From positions 23,151,801-23,215,800 of the forward strand of contig JAWZYU010000019.1 in assembly GCA_038380435.1 (NCBI GenBank): a stretch of 64,000 nt of DNA, in the 5' to 3' direction. This document shows, one piece after another, positions 53,871 to 64,000 of this stretch. Each line of letters starts with the position of its first letter. Positions within the stretch are counted from its first letter, which is position 1. This stretch comes from Ryuthela nishihirai (Eukaryota; Arthropoda; Arachnida; Araneae; Heptathelidae). The position numbers were made by a program, and so were the translations under genes. The notes beneath the pieces are model-generated. The model saw nothing but the letters and a program-made list of their open reading frames with translations. It did not search any database and was not told the origin of the DNA.

Positions 53871-54481
53871 AAAATGAGGAAGAGGTCTCAAGTGAAATGT
53901 TTCAAACTGATGATACATACTGAGTGGTTAATTTAAACTACGTACTTTGTAGATCTGCGAATAAAAATGGTTAGTTGCACAAAACAGAAATTTAAAGTGG
54001 ATAATAATCAGGTCATGTAGAATAGAATGGCAGGTAAAAAATTAAATTCTTATAAAAATTGCAGCGGATTGAACGTGGCGCTTTGCAGAAAAATAACCCT
54101 TCTTCTTCGAGGAGGCCCAAGCCATGATCTCCTAACACGTATAACACAAATAAAGCATGTCCAGAGCACAATGCTTTATTTGGTACAATTTCATGTTATC
54201 TCAGTAATAACTCGGATACATAACTTAGTAACTTCTTAAATAAGCATTACATTAAAATCATCGCAATCAAATATATTTCAGTGTCGATTTTCAATAAAAT
54301 TCGTTCACTATTTTCACAGTTGCGCAGATTGTAATTGACAGTTTAAATAATTGTTCTACTAAGTTAATAAAAACTAGTTAAAAAGAAAGCCAAACCGTCA
54401 TACTGAACTTTACTAATCCATATAAGAGTGTTTTTAGCAGTTCTTATAATAATTATGTTAATTTCCACTAATTATAAATGA

Positions 54482-54664
54482 GCCGTCCCGTGGCCGAGTG
54501 GTTAGCGCGCTTGGCTTCTGATCTAAGGGACCTGGGTTCGAACCCCGGGTAAGGCATGGTTGTTGTGTTGTTTTTCTGCTGAGGTCCTGCCATCCTCACA
54601 GACCTACTACTCCTGTCAGACCTCTGTGGCAAGCAGCTGCTTGAGGGGGTATTTATTTTATTAT
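54482..54664 (+). mobile_element. SINE B, private to unit copy 3
   Basis: TTATAAATGA at 54472-54481 and 54665-54674. The head is intact (GTGGCCGAGTGGTTAGCGCG, B-box GGGTTCGAACCCC). Unit copy 2 has the empty site AATTATAAATGACG at about 48128. A small internal deletion removes the ACTGACAGG segment. Confidence 0.92.
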
Positions 54665-54926
54665 TTATAAATGACGTTTTGCAGAACAAGCTAATTTGCT
54701 AAATGTTTCAGCTTCCACTCAACTTTAAACACTAAGTGCATATTTTGAAAAATTTGTTGCTTCGTTTGGGAAAGATATTTTGATTTAAATAGATTTGACT
54801 GAGATTTTTGAATTGGGTAACATTTTTTATAAAACACTTATTTAAGAAATTTACCGAATTCTGCAACTGACTTACTATTGACATAACATAGAACTGCACT
54901 TAATGATGGAACCGCTTAATGTACAT

Positions 54927-54992
54927 GTGCAGTCGCTCAAAAAAATATCCGAACACTATGGTTGATAACAGAATTCAGAAAAAATATCTGGT
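54927..54992. mobile_element. Foldback MITE, left arm fragment
   Basis: TGCAGTCGCTCAAAAAAATA through AAAAAATATCTGG, cut off where repeat E begins. Confidence 0.75.
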
Positions 54993-55090
54993 ATCATCAT
55001 GATATACAAATGGAAGAAGTGTAATTTTGAATATTAGAGAAGATCGGAAAATGTCCTCTAAACATGAAATTCATCGCAATTAGCTCAGCT
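54993..55090 (+). repeat. Dispersed repeat E, fragment
   Basis: TATCATCATGATATACAAAT, GGAAGAAGTGTAATTTT and ATCGCAATTAGCTCAG match 25335-25400. Confidence 0.7.
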
Positions 55091-55099
55091 GTTATAAAT

Positions 55100-56925
55100 A
55101 AATATTGTTTTGTCGACCATCATCTTGAATTTTATTTAAAGCAACTTCCAAATACTGAATGGTATAATAAAGGTAATATAAAAGTAATAATGGTATAATA
55201 AAGCCCTCAAAAGGAGATCGTAGGTTCGTGTTCCACCCGGATTAAATGGATTTTTACTCTATGTTTGGCATTGTTCAGCACACAGTTTGTTTGTTTGTTA
55301 AACGTTACGTTACAATCAGAGGTCCTTCTTCAGGCTTCCTCAATAAAAATTTTAATTGTAAAATTAAAATTTTTGAAAAAGTTTAGATGAATTCATCCAG
55401 GTTTTTTTTGGTAAATATATGTATATTTTTTTTAATTTTAAATTAATGTTCGTCCATATGTGTTTTAAATGTGATTAATTCTATTGAGATGGTAGTAATT
55501 AATATGTGATATATGACTGTTAGGATGTGGAAAAAGTTTTTTGAGGAAGGAGAAAGTAGGATAGACTGTTATTCCTATTTGTTATGTTTTTTTGTATCTC
55601 TGAATATAAATTTGTGTTTTAATGTTTGATTATTTAGTTTAATAAAAAACAGATTTTGGTGTAAAATTTTTATCTCATAATTTTTCCTCTCAAAATAGGA
55701 AGTGTTTTCTTATTTTTTATATTTTTTAATATTTTTGTTATATATCTTTTCATATTTAATTTTTTTTCCTTTTTTTGGTTTCCTATGTATATATATATAT
55801 TTTATTTTAATTAAATTTTATTTAACTTTTTTACTTTATTTAAATTTTTTTATTTTAATAAGATTTTATTTTTTTATTTTATTTCATTATTTTTTTATTT
55901 TATTATTATTTTTTATAATTGACCATATGCGGTTTTTAATATTTGGATGTTTTTAACCTGTGTTTTATAATTTTTAACCTGTTTGCTTATTATAAAAAGA
56001 AATATATGTTTAGTTAAAATATATTTATTGTACTGTTCAAAATATTCTTCCAAAATTATATATATTTTTAATTTTGTGTATTATAAATAAAAAGAATATT
56101 TTAGGAAGACTTTTAGGTTTGACGTTTGATATGGCTTTCTCAATAACCTGTTCCTGGGAATTAGATAAATGATCACTTGTCAACGTCACATTTCACTGAA
56201 TCCTTAAGCATTTGACTGAAACTGAAACATGACTTACATTTGACATTGGAGACTCTTATATGTAGGGTTTTCCAAGATATACATTTCTCTTAGATACCTT
56301 GAGGCAGGAGTCTCAGACATGTGGCCTTTGAAGTTGCAGCAGGTCTGCATCGGCTTCATGCAATCCTATTTTGGAAGCCGTTTTGAAGTTTTGTCCTTGG
56401 GCCATCTCTGAAGCGAACTGTAGCCTGCCTTTACGTACGGTGGTCAGCACCGATCGTAGAAGATGACAGATGAAACGTCCAATAGTGGCAAGGATGCTAC
56501 CGAGCCCGTCACCTCTCTGGTAACTTTTCCTCTATCCAGCCTCTGAGTTGGCAGTTTAGCCCGTATTTAGCATTAAATTATCCTTCAGAGGTTAAACGAG
56601 CCGACATATAAAGTGTAATTAAATATTTAATAATGTAACTAAAGTAATGAATGCATTAATATTTCATATTGATAGAGCTTTTTATTATCATTTTGAGTTT
56701 GAAAATATTAATTGAAGTTACAATATCCAAATTAAGTAACTGAAAATACCTCTTTTGAAAATTGCTAAAATATGGCCAACATTACTTCTAAGTTAGCAGT
56801 ACAAATTTGTGTCAAAATAATATTATTACAAACCCTGAAATAGCATATAATGCGAAGAATTAAAGTAAACATCCATTTCCATGAATATGTATTGATTTGA
56901 TCTTGAAACATATCTGACAGAAAAA
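55100..56925. other. T-rich low-complexity and unassigned sequence
   Basis: 55690-55920 is almost pure T with A; its open frame (55702-55956) is an artefact of composition. CAATAAAAATTTTAATTGTA and AAAATTAAAATTTTTG form a hairpin near 55340-55377. Nothing else supported. Confidence 0.5.
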
Positions 56926-56930
56926 GGTTC

Positions 56931-57083
56931 TAGAAACTACTCCTAGCTTGTACAGGCCTTCTCATACAAGGAGTCACTGCTGGCCACTGCCTCAGTTGGA
57001 GCTAACAAATAATCCTGCCATTCCGATACTTGAGCCTGGACCTCGCCAAGTTGATATCCCTGCGACACCAAGGCAGCAAATAG
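56931..57083 (-). mobile_element. SINE C copy
   Basis: Inverted match to 50776: CTCCTAGCTTGTACAGGCCT, CTCATACAAGGAG, CTGGCCACTGCCTCAGTTGG. The head end reaches CGACACCAAGGC. Confidence 0.65.
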
Positions 57084-57089
57084 AAATAT

Positions 57090-58765
57090 GCTTCAGGATT
57101 TTTTCAGATTTTTATTTCTGTAATTGTATTGGGACTCAAAAAATTGTTCACGAATCCATACTTCTTATGTATATTTCGGATTTGATGCCAAAATCAGAAA
57201 ATTTAAGTATGATATTAGGAAAAAAATGATGTCTTGCATTTTAAAACGAATTTATAGAAAAAGTATTGTAAAACAAATATCACTCTACCAGTTTGCAAGG
57301 AAGGTGTTAGGGAAGTGTCTGTAGATGTATTGAATTAATATTCATAATGTATTCACAATTTCATAATGCTACCTGATAAAATATAACACTGGTGTCAAAA
57401 GTGTCAAACATGATGTTCAGTTAGAACGCAAATTGAGGACTGCTAGGTGTGTGATCACTTCACATAGAAATAAACACCTCGCAATGGGGCTTCATAGCGT
57501 GTATGAGGTTATAGAAAAATGTATAAGGTCTGAGGTTTCATTCACGTACAAAGGCCACTTGCATCTCTTGTTGAGTCCAGGGAAGAAAATGGAGATATGC
57601 AAAATATCTATGAAGATCATCCCAATCGTGTTTTATGGGATTCGGTTGAAAGATGTCACTTCGGTATCACAATATTATAGCTCACTGTGAGATTGCAACT
57701 GCTGTAGTCTGGGTTCGAGTCTTGACAGAGTATGGTCGTTTGTTCTGTCATAACCTGCAGAGAAACTAGTAGCTTTGCGGATCTAATCACAAATCTAAAA
57801 AAAAATCCTACAGACAAGGGAGGAAAATTTAAGAGGCGATTAGGTTGGTTTTGAAAGTGCTAAACTCGGGCCCTAAAACCTCATCCACTAATATAAATGT
57901 ACGAACAGTTGAAGTTGAGATTTAAGGTCTTCTCTCTTTCAAATAAGCTGTTAAATAAGCTGTTTCCTTAATATTTTGAATAATTATATTTCCCCTTATT
58001 AGGCAAACTAATCAGAGAGTTTTCTGTAGTTTTTGGATCGAATATCTTTACCTAAAAGAGTATTTCATATAACTTAATAATTGCTGTGAGATATATAAAG
58101 ACATTATTTAAATTATAGAAATCATGCAAAGAAATTTTTATCCTACTTAACATTTATCATCACGATAAGGAGAAAAAAATCTCTTTTGGAATCCATTACC
58201 AAGTACGGGTAATCGGATTACAAATCTTAAGCTTGAGCAATGGTTGATTACAGAAGGAAATTAAATATGTATAATACCTCTCTATTACGCGCTTATTACG
58301 TCGATAGTTAGCATTTTTTTTAGTAAATATGGACAATTCACAGTTATGATTTGCAGATATAATATTTCGTTGTATTAATATTGTTTAAATTACAAATAAT
58401 TTCTAATTATCATAGAAATAAAAACAGTTTTAAACAGTAAGTTTGCTTTTTATTTGTGTTTTACTTACTTTTTGATAAGAATTACTTTAAAAGCCTCATT
58501 TAATTGGTTAGCAACATAAATATTATGCATTTAAATTATCATCAGCCAAGTTCAAAATGTACGTTTTAGCACCACCTAAATCCAGAGTAGTGGCTCCGCT
58601 TGTGAGAATAACAATTTTATTTAAAAATGCGTAACGGAATGTAGTTTAATTTTTTCTTTCTCTCGGTTGTTCTTACTATTGGAAAAATTGCAATAAATCT
58701 CTATAACAAGAGTGCAAAAAAAAAAAACTGCAACAATAATCTCCATTAGTAAATTTCTAGCTTTC
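57090..58765. other. No gene recognised
   Basis: Frames at 56948-57229 and 57433-57690 show no known motif. AT-rich. Confidence 0.4.
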
Positions 58766-58889
58766 TTTTTCTTTACAAATACACTTCACGGCATTGAAAT
58801 TGCCCCACCCAGAAGGAGTGAGGGGATAGGGGTGAAATGTAGCACACACATAGCAATACATAATGGAAATACCATGATTAAATTTGCAG

Positions 58890-59400
58890 CCACTTACAGC
58901 GGTTAGAAGATGAGATAATGCAGCACAATATGACGACCTCAGTAGGTGATTGCACAGCCGTGAACAGCAATACAGACAGCAATAAGGCTTTGCACGGAGT
59001 CATACAGTCGATGGACAAATCCTGAGGAATTGCACACCAAGCAGTGTTGACATGTTCCCTTAGTTCATCGACATTCCACGACGGCCGGTGAGAGGATTGC
59101 ACCACCTCATCCAATGTGGTCACACAGATTTTTTATTGGGGATAAATCTGGAGATCGTGCTGGTCACGGGAATACTTGAATATGTTTCAAACTTTGTCTG
59201 GAGACCCTAGCAGTGTGCACACTGACGTTGTCATGCTGGAAAATGGGTTGCTGCATGCCTCCCAGGAACGGTAACGAAACGGGCTGCCGAACCACGCTAA
59301 GATATTGTGCAGCAGTCAGTGTTCCCGTTATGCGGACAAGAGGTTACCTGCTGTCAGATCCAATAGCACCCCATAGCACCCTCAAGCAAGTGTATCAATG
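58890..59400 (-). pseudogene. Tc1-like transposase C-terminal remnant
   Basis: Minus-strand reading from about 59250: PIFQHDNVSVHTARVS, VFP-stop-PARSPDLSPIKN, then REHVNTAWCAIPQDLS. This is the HDN...SPDLSPIE...W..IP order of Tc1/mariner DDE proteins. The catalytic Glu after SPI is Lys here, and stops interrupt the frame. The upstream part is unclear. Confidence 0.8.
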
Positions 59401-59409
59401 CGCAAGCGG

Positions 59410-59900
59410 CACATATCCATCCGAATAAAAAACAATTCCTAAACAGCACATATATCCGTAGACTATGCATCAAATTAATCGCATGCTACCGTAAAATGAA
59501 TTCGATACAACAATTTTCTTCATTTCAAAAACAATGATTGCCATAAAAGCATTTCTTTACCTCTCTGAAATAAAACTCTTTGCTAAATTCTAACTTACAA
59601 ATCTTCTGGAAAATACCAATTAGCTATTCTAAGCATATTACAAAATTGCCTTCATTTACAATATTTAAATGTGAGTTCTAATATTTAACAGGTCATTTAA
59701 ATCCTTTTACTACATTTTATCTCTGTTACAATTACTAAAGAAATATTATTGCATTTGGCATGTTTCAATGCTTTATGCATGAATGATGAGAAAAAATACT
59801 TTCTATAACAAAATAAAATGACCCAATATACGTTTGGGGAAACAAAACTCTAGAATTCTTAAATTAATATCTAAAATTACCTATAGATTGGCTTTACCTT
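59410..59900. other. No gene recognised
   Basis: AT-rich; nothing supported. Confidence 0.4.
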
Positions 59901-59959
59901 AACTCACCTGCATGCAAATAACAGAAGCTTATTATATATCCCGAAGAGCCAAAACGTTA

Positions 59960-60711
59960 TGACCAGCGCCTCTTTATGCAAATCGAAGTAACTGCAGGTA
60001 TACGATGGCACGTGTGAAGGTCCCGTGTAAAGCATGCCTCGTCTGTGAACAACACAGAAGCAGGAAATTGGGGTTCTGCCACACTCTTCTGCAGGTATCA
60101 TTGCGCAAATGCAATGCGCTGTGGGTAATCCTCAGACTTCCGTGTCTGGACGTGCTACACATGATATGGATGCAATTGGTTATCGTGCATAATCCTCCAT
60201 ACGGTGGATTGGGAGGGACCTACCTGGTGGGCGATTGCTCGAGTACTGGCATTTGGAGTGTCTTCTGTATGACGTAGCACATTGTCCTCCATGTCAGGGG
60301 TCCGTGCCCATCGTTCCCAACTCCTGGCAGGTCTCTGGAAGGAACCAGTGTCACATAACCTCTGATGCAGCTGTGCAAAATCTGGTGGTTGGGAGTACGC
60401 CTAATCGGGTACTGTTCCTGGTACACGCGCACAGCAACTCGCCAGTTGCAGTCTGCAGCCCCGAATGCAAGATGCATATTGGGCGACTCCGTGTTTGTGT
60501 AATCGGCCATCCTACTACCTCTGGGGGTGGTTCACGAATGACGGTTACCTGCGAGGATGTTGTGCAGTCCCACGGCCGTACAATGCCATCTACCACGTGA
60601 AGATGCCGTTATCAACCACTTCATTGGTATATGATTCCGATTCGTCTTTGTGCAACCTACCCCTCCCAGAAGTTTGTACACGCTGAACTGAATCACCCTG
60701 TATATATATTA
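59960..60711 (-). pseudogene. Mariner relative with DUF4817-type N-terminus, truncated
   Basis: A minus-strand element beginning with ATACAGGGTGATTCAGTTCA (ending about 60705), a known type of mariner end. The frame from 60510 reads MADYTNTESPNMHLAFGAAD, then YQEQYPIRRTPNHQI (DUF4817-like helix-turn-helix). After a frameshift come RWARTPDMEDNVLRH, STRAIAHQVGPSQSTVWRIM and DYPQRIAFAQ, then LFTDEACFTRD with the first catalytic Asp near 60040. The element is cut off after that; the other two catalytic residues are missing. Confidence 0.85.
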
Positions 60712-60739
60712 CAACAACTAACTATTTGAAAAATGCGGA

Positions 60740-61325
60740 TTACAATATTTCATTAGTAGCAACCAAATTTAAAAAGAGTTCTCTAATTATCACTTCCATT
60801 TTTTCCAATGGAAACTTCTTGAAGTTCACATTCCACCACCAAAATTTCATAATTCTATCATTAATACATCGTTGCAATATTCGTTTGAAATTCTGGAATT
60901 TTCACCGTTAGAGGACGCAATTATAATGTTTGAAAGAATCCGAAAATGGTAATCCTAATATTTTATCAATTCCTATCTAACTCAAAAAGAATTTTTCATT
61001 TATCTTTAAAAAAAAAAACACAGAATTATCTGCTAAAATTAAAAAAAGTTTGTTTTTCCACCCCCTCGGGTCTAAGGGGTCAACTCATTGTTGGCAGTGC
61101 AAACTTCGTGACCTTCACATTCCACCACCAATATTTCAAATTTCTAGTATAAATATATCGTTTGCAATATTCGTTTTAAATTTTGTAATTTTAAAAAATT
61201 TTCACCGCTAGAGGGCTTCATTATAGTTTTAGAGAGAATCAGAAAGTGCATATCGTAATATTTCATCAATACCTATCCAACACAAAATTTTTTTTAACCT
61301 ATCTCTGTAAACAAAAAAGTTCGAT
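60740..61325. repeat. Dispersed repeat D, two tandem units
   Basis: TTCACATTCCACCACCAA at 60825 and 61114 (289 bp apart), each followed by CATCGTTTGCAATATTCG or a variant, CACCG(T/C)TAGAGG, then ATTTCATCAAT(A/T)CCTATC. Related to 26755-27180. Confidence 0.75.
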
Positions 61326-61389
61326 GTGTACAGACAGACAGACGAGAAAGCGAAACTATTATCTCGTTTTCTTTGAAAACGGGATAAAA

Positions 61390-61560
61390 AAACCATCAAA
61401 GTTCACAGAATCGTGAAAAAATATCAAAATTCGCGAAATCGTGAAAAATATCGAAATTCGCGGAATCGTGAAAAATATCGATATTCGCGGAAACATTTCA
61501 AAAGCATTGTCATTCGCGGAAATTGCCGCGGAAATTTTGCGCCGCGAAAAACTTACAGCT
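61390..61560. repeat. Short tandem repeat, about 27-bp unit
   Basis: ATTCGCG(G)AATCGTGAAAAATA recurs about four times (61410-61500), followed by related GCGG/CCGCGGAA words. Confidence 0.75.
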
Positions 61561-61894
61561 CTACTAATAGCCTATCACAATCCCTGCATCAAAAGATTTC
61601 ATTTGACGCATAACTCGCAATCGCGTTCAGAACATAAAAGGGGAAAATCATTTTCATATTTCCCCCCTGTCTAGGGGCGAAGAGAGAATGGGGGGGGGGG
61701 GGTGCAATTTTTCATAGCCTATGACACTCCCTGCGTCACAAATTTTCATCTGACATAAATCATTAAGTTCGCAAGATATAGTACAACAACTATTTTGACC
61801 AAACCACAAACTGACAAACCGACAAATGTCAAAGCGAAAAGCTATAGAAAGATAGGGGAAAAAATGTAAATAAACTAAAAATTAAAAAAAAAAC

Positions 61895-62140
61895 GTTTAT
61901 CTTCCTATATGGGCCCTAAAAAGTAGCAAAAAATCCTAAAGCATATCAATGGTGCAATCAGTCACTGAGTTCATATTCACTTCAAAGGGAAATAGGAGGC
62001 CGGAAATCTTGTTGAGTAGGTAAATCGGCGTCATATCTTCCTTTGAATTGAATACCAACTCACTGACTGATTGCACCATCGATATGATTTAGTTTTATTT
62101 TTCTACTTTTTAGAGCCCATATAGAAAGAACGGTATTTTT
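61895..62140. mobile_element. Foldback element, copy 2
   Basis: Arms 61895-62000 and 62035-62140 carry ATGGTGCAATCAGTCACTGA and ACTGACTGATTGCACCAT. Second copy of 7590-8040, without the SINE B. Confidence 0.8.
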
Positions 62141-62434
62141 AAAATTTTTTAAGTTATTTATATTTTTTGTCACTAAAAGAATCTACTTTAAAATTTTTCA
62201 TTTGTATATGAATCATAAATATCGACCACAGTGGTTTTCCTTTTTGGAGTCGTGTTCGAGGTAGCTCATAACACTGGAGACGTCATGTTTTAATTTGAGA
62301 TACGAGTCGTTAAAGTCGAACCCCGCGAAAATCCCCTCTTTTATCAGGGGGAGGGGGGGGGAAGAGTGGAGGCAGAATTCAAAATAGTTTATGATTGTTA
62401 TTATATGAGCATTCATTTGACATCTAACTCATAA

Positions 62435-62813
62435 GGGGGTGGCTCAGTCGGTAGCGCACCAGGCTCGTAATCTGCAGTTCCCAGGTTCTTGTCCCAGCTG
62501 GGTCACCATTGAGATTTATCTCCGCAAAATCCCCCTGCCCTGTCCACGGTCAGTAGGGGACACCGATGGACTTGGAAAGACTGCCGTCCGTAGGATGGGA
62601 CGTTAAGCTGTTGCCCCGTGTGCGGGAGAGCTATACCCTGTGCCCGTTAAAGAACACGATGAGTGGCCTTGACGGGAGGCTATCATCTGTCTCCGAACAG
62701 CTGTTCCAGTGGGTCCCCTCCCCCAACCTTCTCTGAGCTTTCGGGGTCTATGTGACCTGGCCACTTAGCCCATGGTGTGCAAAAAATTGCCGCTCAGGGG
62801 TAAAATAACCCAA
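62435..62813 (+). mobile_element. SINE A with 11-bp target duplication
   Basis: CTAACTCATAA at 62424-62434 and 62814-62824. The head A-box is intact; the B-box is mutated (GGTTCTTGTCC). Confidence 0.92.
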
Positions 62814-63479
62814 CTAACTCATAACTATAGAATCTCGCGTTCGGAAGACATAGTAGAATGACTTTCACATTAACCATTTTTCTGGGGGGAAGAAAAAAAA
62901 AGGGTGAATTTATATAGACTATGACACTTCCTACGTCACAGGCTTTCATTTGACACAAATGTTGTTACTCTTCGCACTCAAATTGAGAAGATATAGGAGG
63001 ACAATCATTTTCATATTTCGTCCTTTTTTCGGGGGAAAAAAGCAGGGGGGTCACGTTTTCATCCCTATGTCTTCCCGTGCTTCAGGAGGATTCATTTGAT
63101 GTATAGCTTGTTGCTTTCTGCATTCGCGTTCTGGAGATATAGCCAAGAACAGTTGTCCTATTTCTTCTCTTTTGAGTGGGAAGAAAACACGGGAAGTTAA
63201 TTTGTTATAACCTCTGACACTCCCGCGTCACAAGATTTCATTTGACATATAAATCATCAATCTTCTCATCGCTTTCGAAAGATATGGTGGAATAATCTTT
63301 TGTCAAATCCTCAAATAGACAAATCGACAAATTGTCAAAGCCAAAAGCAAGAGGAAGATAGGTAAAATCGACTTGATCTGAAAGGGATACAAACCTAAGA
63401 ACTCCTAAAGGTGTGTCAGGTTCTCTGACAGTTTCACTACCATCCGCCGACCGAGATCTCTTCTATTGATGGCTTTTTT

Positions 63480-63570
63480 ATGGAAGTCAGTCTATATGGT
63501 CAGTCTATATGGAAGTTGCTTAAATGTCAGTCTATATGGCAGTCAGTCTATATGGAAGTTGCTTAAATGT
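63480..63570. repeat. Short nested tandem repeat
   Basis: GTCAGTCTATATGG occurs four times, two of them followed by AAGTTGCTTAAATG. Confidence 0.75.
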
Positions 63571-63682
63571 AATTGAAGATGGCGGTCGAAAAATCACTTT
63601 CCGGATATATAACAGCTGAGATAGTTACAATGAGTTTCATGTTTACAGAAGATTTTTCGAGTTTTTCTAATATTGAAAATTA

Positions 63683-63775
63683 AATAAAAAAGTAAATACC
63701 TCCTTAAGCAGCTGCTTGCCACAAAGGTCTATAACAGGAGCCTGTCAGTTTATATGCCAGAGTAGAAGGTCTAAA
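63683..63775 (-). mobile_element. SINE B tail fragment
   Basis: AAATACCTCCTTAAGCAGCT, GCTTGCCACAAAGGTC, ACAGGAGCCTGTCAGTTTAT. Ends at AGAAGGTCT, before the tRNA head. Confidence 0.82.
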
Positions 63776-63784
63776 TTACTTCGA

Positions 63785-64000
63785 TTTCTTTATCATGATG
63801 CCTACCGTTTTGTGTTGTTTCAGTTATGATCTGAAATGTGCAAATATCAAATATTACTTATAGCCACCGAGTTATTTCAAAAAGCTTACTAGGGAATTGT
63901 CAGTTTAATTTGAGTAACCTCGTATATAAACATTAAGACACATAGTTTAGCAAAAATATAATAATTTATTTTATTCTGAAAGCAGTCAGTGTAATAATGA
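63785..64000 (-). repeat. Dispersed repeat E, inverted copy at window edge
   Basis: Reverse complement of 25131-25345. It probably continues beyond the window. Confidence 0.75.

Larger units (their letters stand above)
52621..54992 (+). repeat. Three-copy repeat unit, copy 3
   Basis: Same order as copies 1 and 2, but most of the mariner-type gene is deleted (54097, only the CTTCTTCGAGGAGG end remains). A private SINE B lies at 54482-54664. It ends in a MITE left arm. Confidence 0.85.
61560..63320. repeat. About 146-bp-period repeat, long copy
   Basis: TTTCATTTGAC or a variant occurs at 61597, 61744, 62411, 62944, 63091 and 63237. Neighbouring spacings are 147, 147 and 146; 62411 to 62944 becomes about 143 when the SINE A and its target duplicate are removed. 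Units contain AGATATAGTA, TTTCATATTTC(C), G-rich runs, ATGACACTCC and GCGTCACA. Confidence 0.8.

Noticed and set aside
54482..54550. A tRNA gene in the SINE B head
   Set aside because: The anticodon loop would have eight bases and the sequence runs into the SINE body with a target duplication. SINE, not a gene.
55702..55956. An 84-codon hydrophobic protein
   Set aside because: Translation of a T-rich low-complexity tract.
60000..60600. Plus-strand frames of 90-121 codons
   Set aside because: They are antisense shadows of the mariner-type frame on the minus strand.

Overview
The window looks like a stretch of animal nuclear DNA, most likely from an arthropod. It is AT-rich and consists almost entirely of transposable elements and their debris. 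I see no convincing host gene, rRNA gene, functional tRNA gene, CRISPR array or prokaryote-style operon. An arthropod source, perhaps a chelicerate, is inferred from the mixture of RTE-type LINE, Ty3/gypsy, mariner with a DUF4817-like head, Tc1, pogo and hAT families plus two abundant tRNA-headed SINE families. That taxonomic call is an inference. All family calls are made by eye from remembered motifs; no alignment or database search was run.

Layout. 1-1300: a broken PC4-like reading frame (minus strand) and minisatellites. 1335-3108: an internally deleted RTE-type LINE. 3200-4876: an element with about 106-bp inverted ends, its left end split by a 567-bp GC-rich insertion with a 12-bp target duplication. 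6.6-9.6 kb: SINEs, a foldback element, a satellite-like repeat and a mariner remnant. 9.7-10.5 kb: a tandem array of foldback MITE units. 12.6-18.6 kb: a decayed gypsy retrotransposon interrupted by a hAT element (13036-15452) with an 8-bp target duplication. The hAT carries the best open frame of the window (13329-14432, minus) and a fragment of a restriction-like-endonuclease LINE. 18.6-20.8 kb: LTR-like sequence.

21.4-24.7, 45.6-48.7 and 52.6-55.0 kb are three diverged copies of one unit of about 2.4-3.3 kb. The unit holds an old SINE split by a foldback MITE, a second SINE and a dead mariner-type transposase; later SINE insertions distinguish the copies. 24.7-31.1 kb: an exact 54-bp direct repeat with hairpins, then a 6.1-kb interval bounded by 130-bp inverted repeats and containing Tc1 and hAT remnants. 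31.5-35.0 kb: a near full-length RTE-type LINE with an endonuclease and reverse transcriptase, disabled by one stop and one frameshift, ending in a (GAT)9 tail. 35-45 kb: mainly SINEs, several with clear target duplications, one with a twin-priming-like inversion, plus a 3' LINE fragment and a hAT-like element with triplicated ends. 49.6-50.4 kb: a pogo-like remnant. 58.9-60.7 kb: Tc1 and DUF4817-type mariner remnants. 60.7-64 kb: dispersed repeats, including a repeat with a period near 146 bp interrupted by a foldback element and a SINE.

The elements work together only in the sense of parasitism and nesting. The SINEs end in target duplications as expected for LINE-driven insertion, and the MITEs have TA targets as expected for Tc1/mariner mobilisation. 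The nesting gives a relative order of events: gypsy before hAT; the old SINE before the foldback MITE, before unit duplication, before the SINE B insertions.
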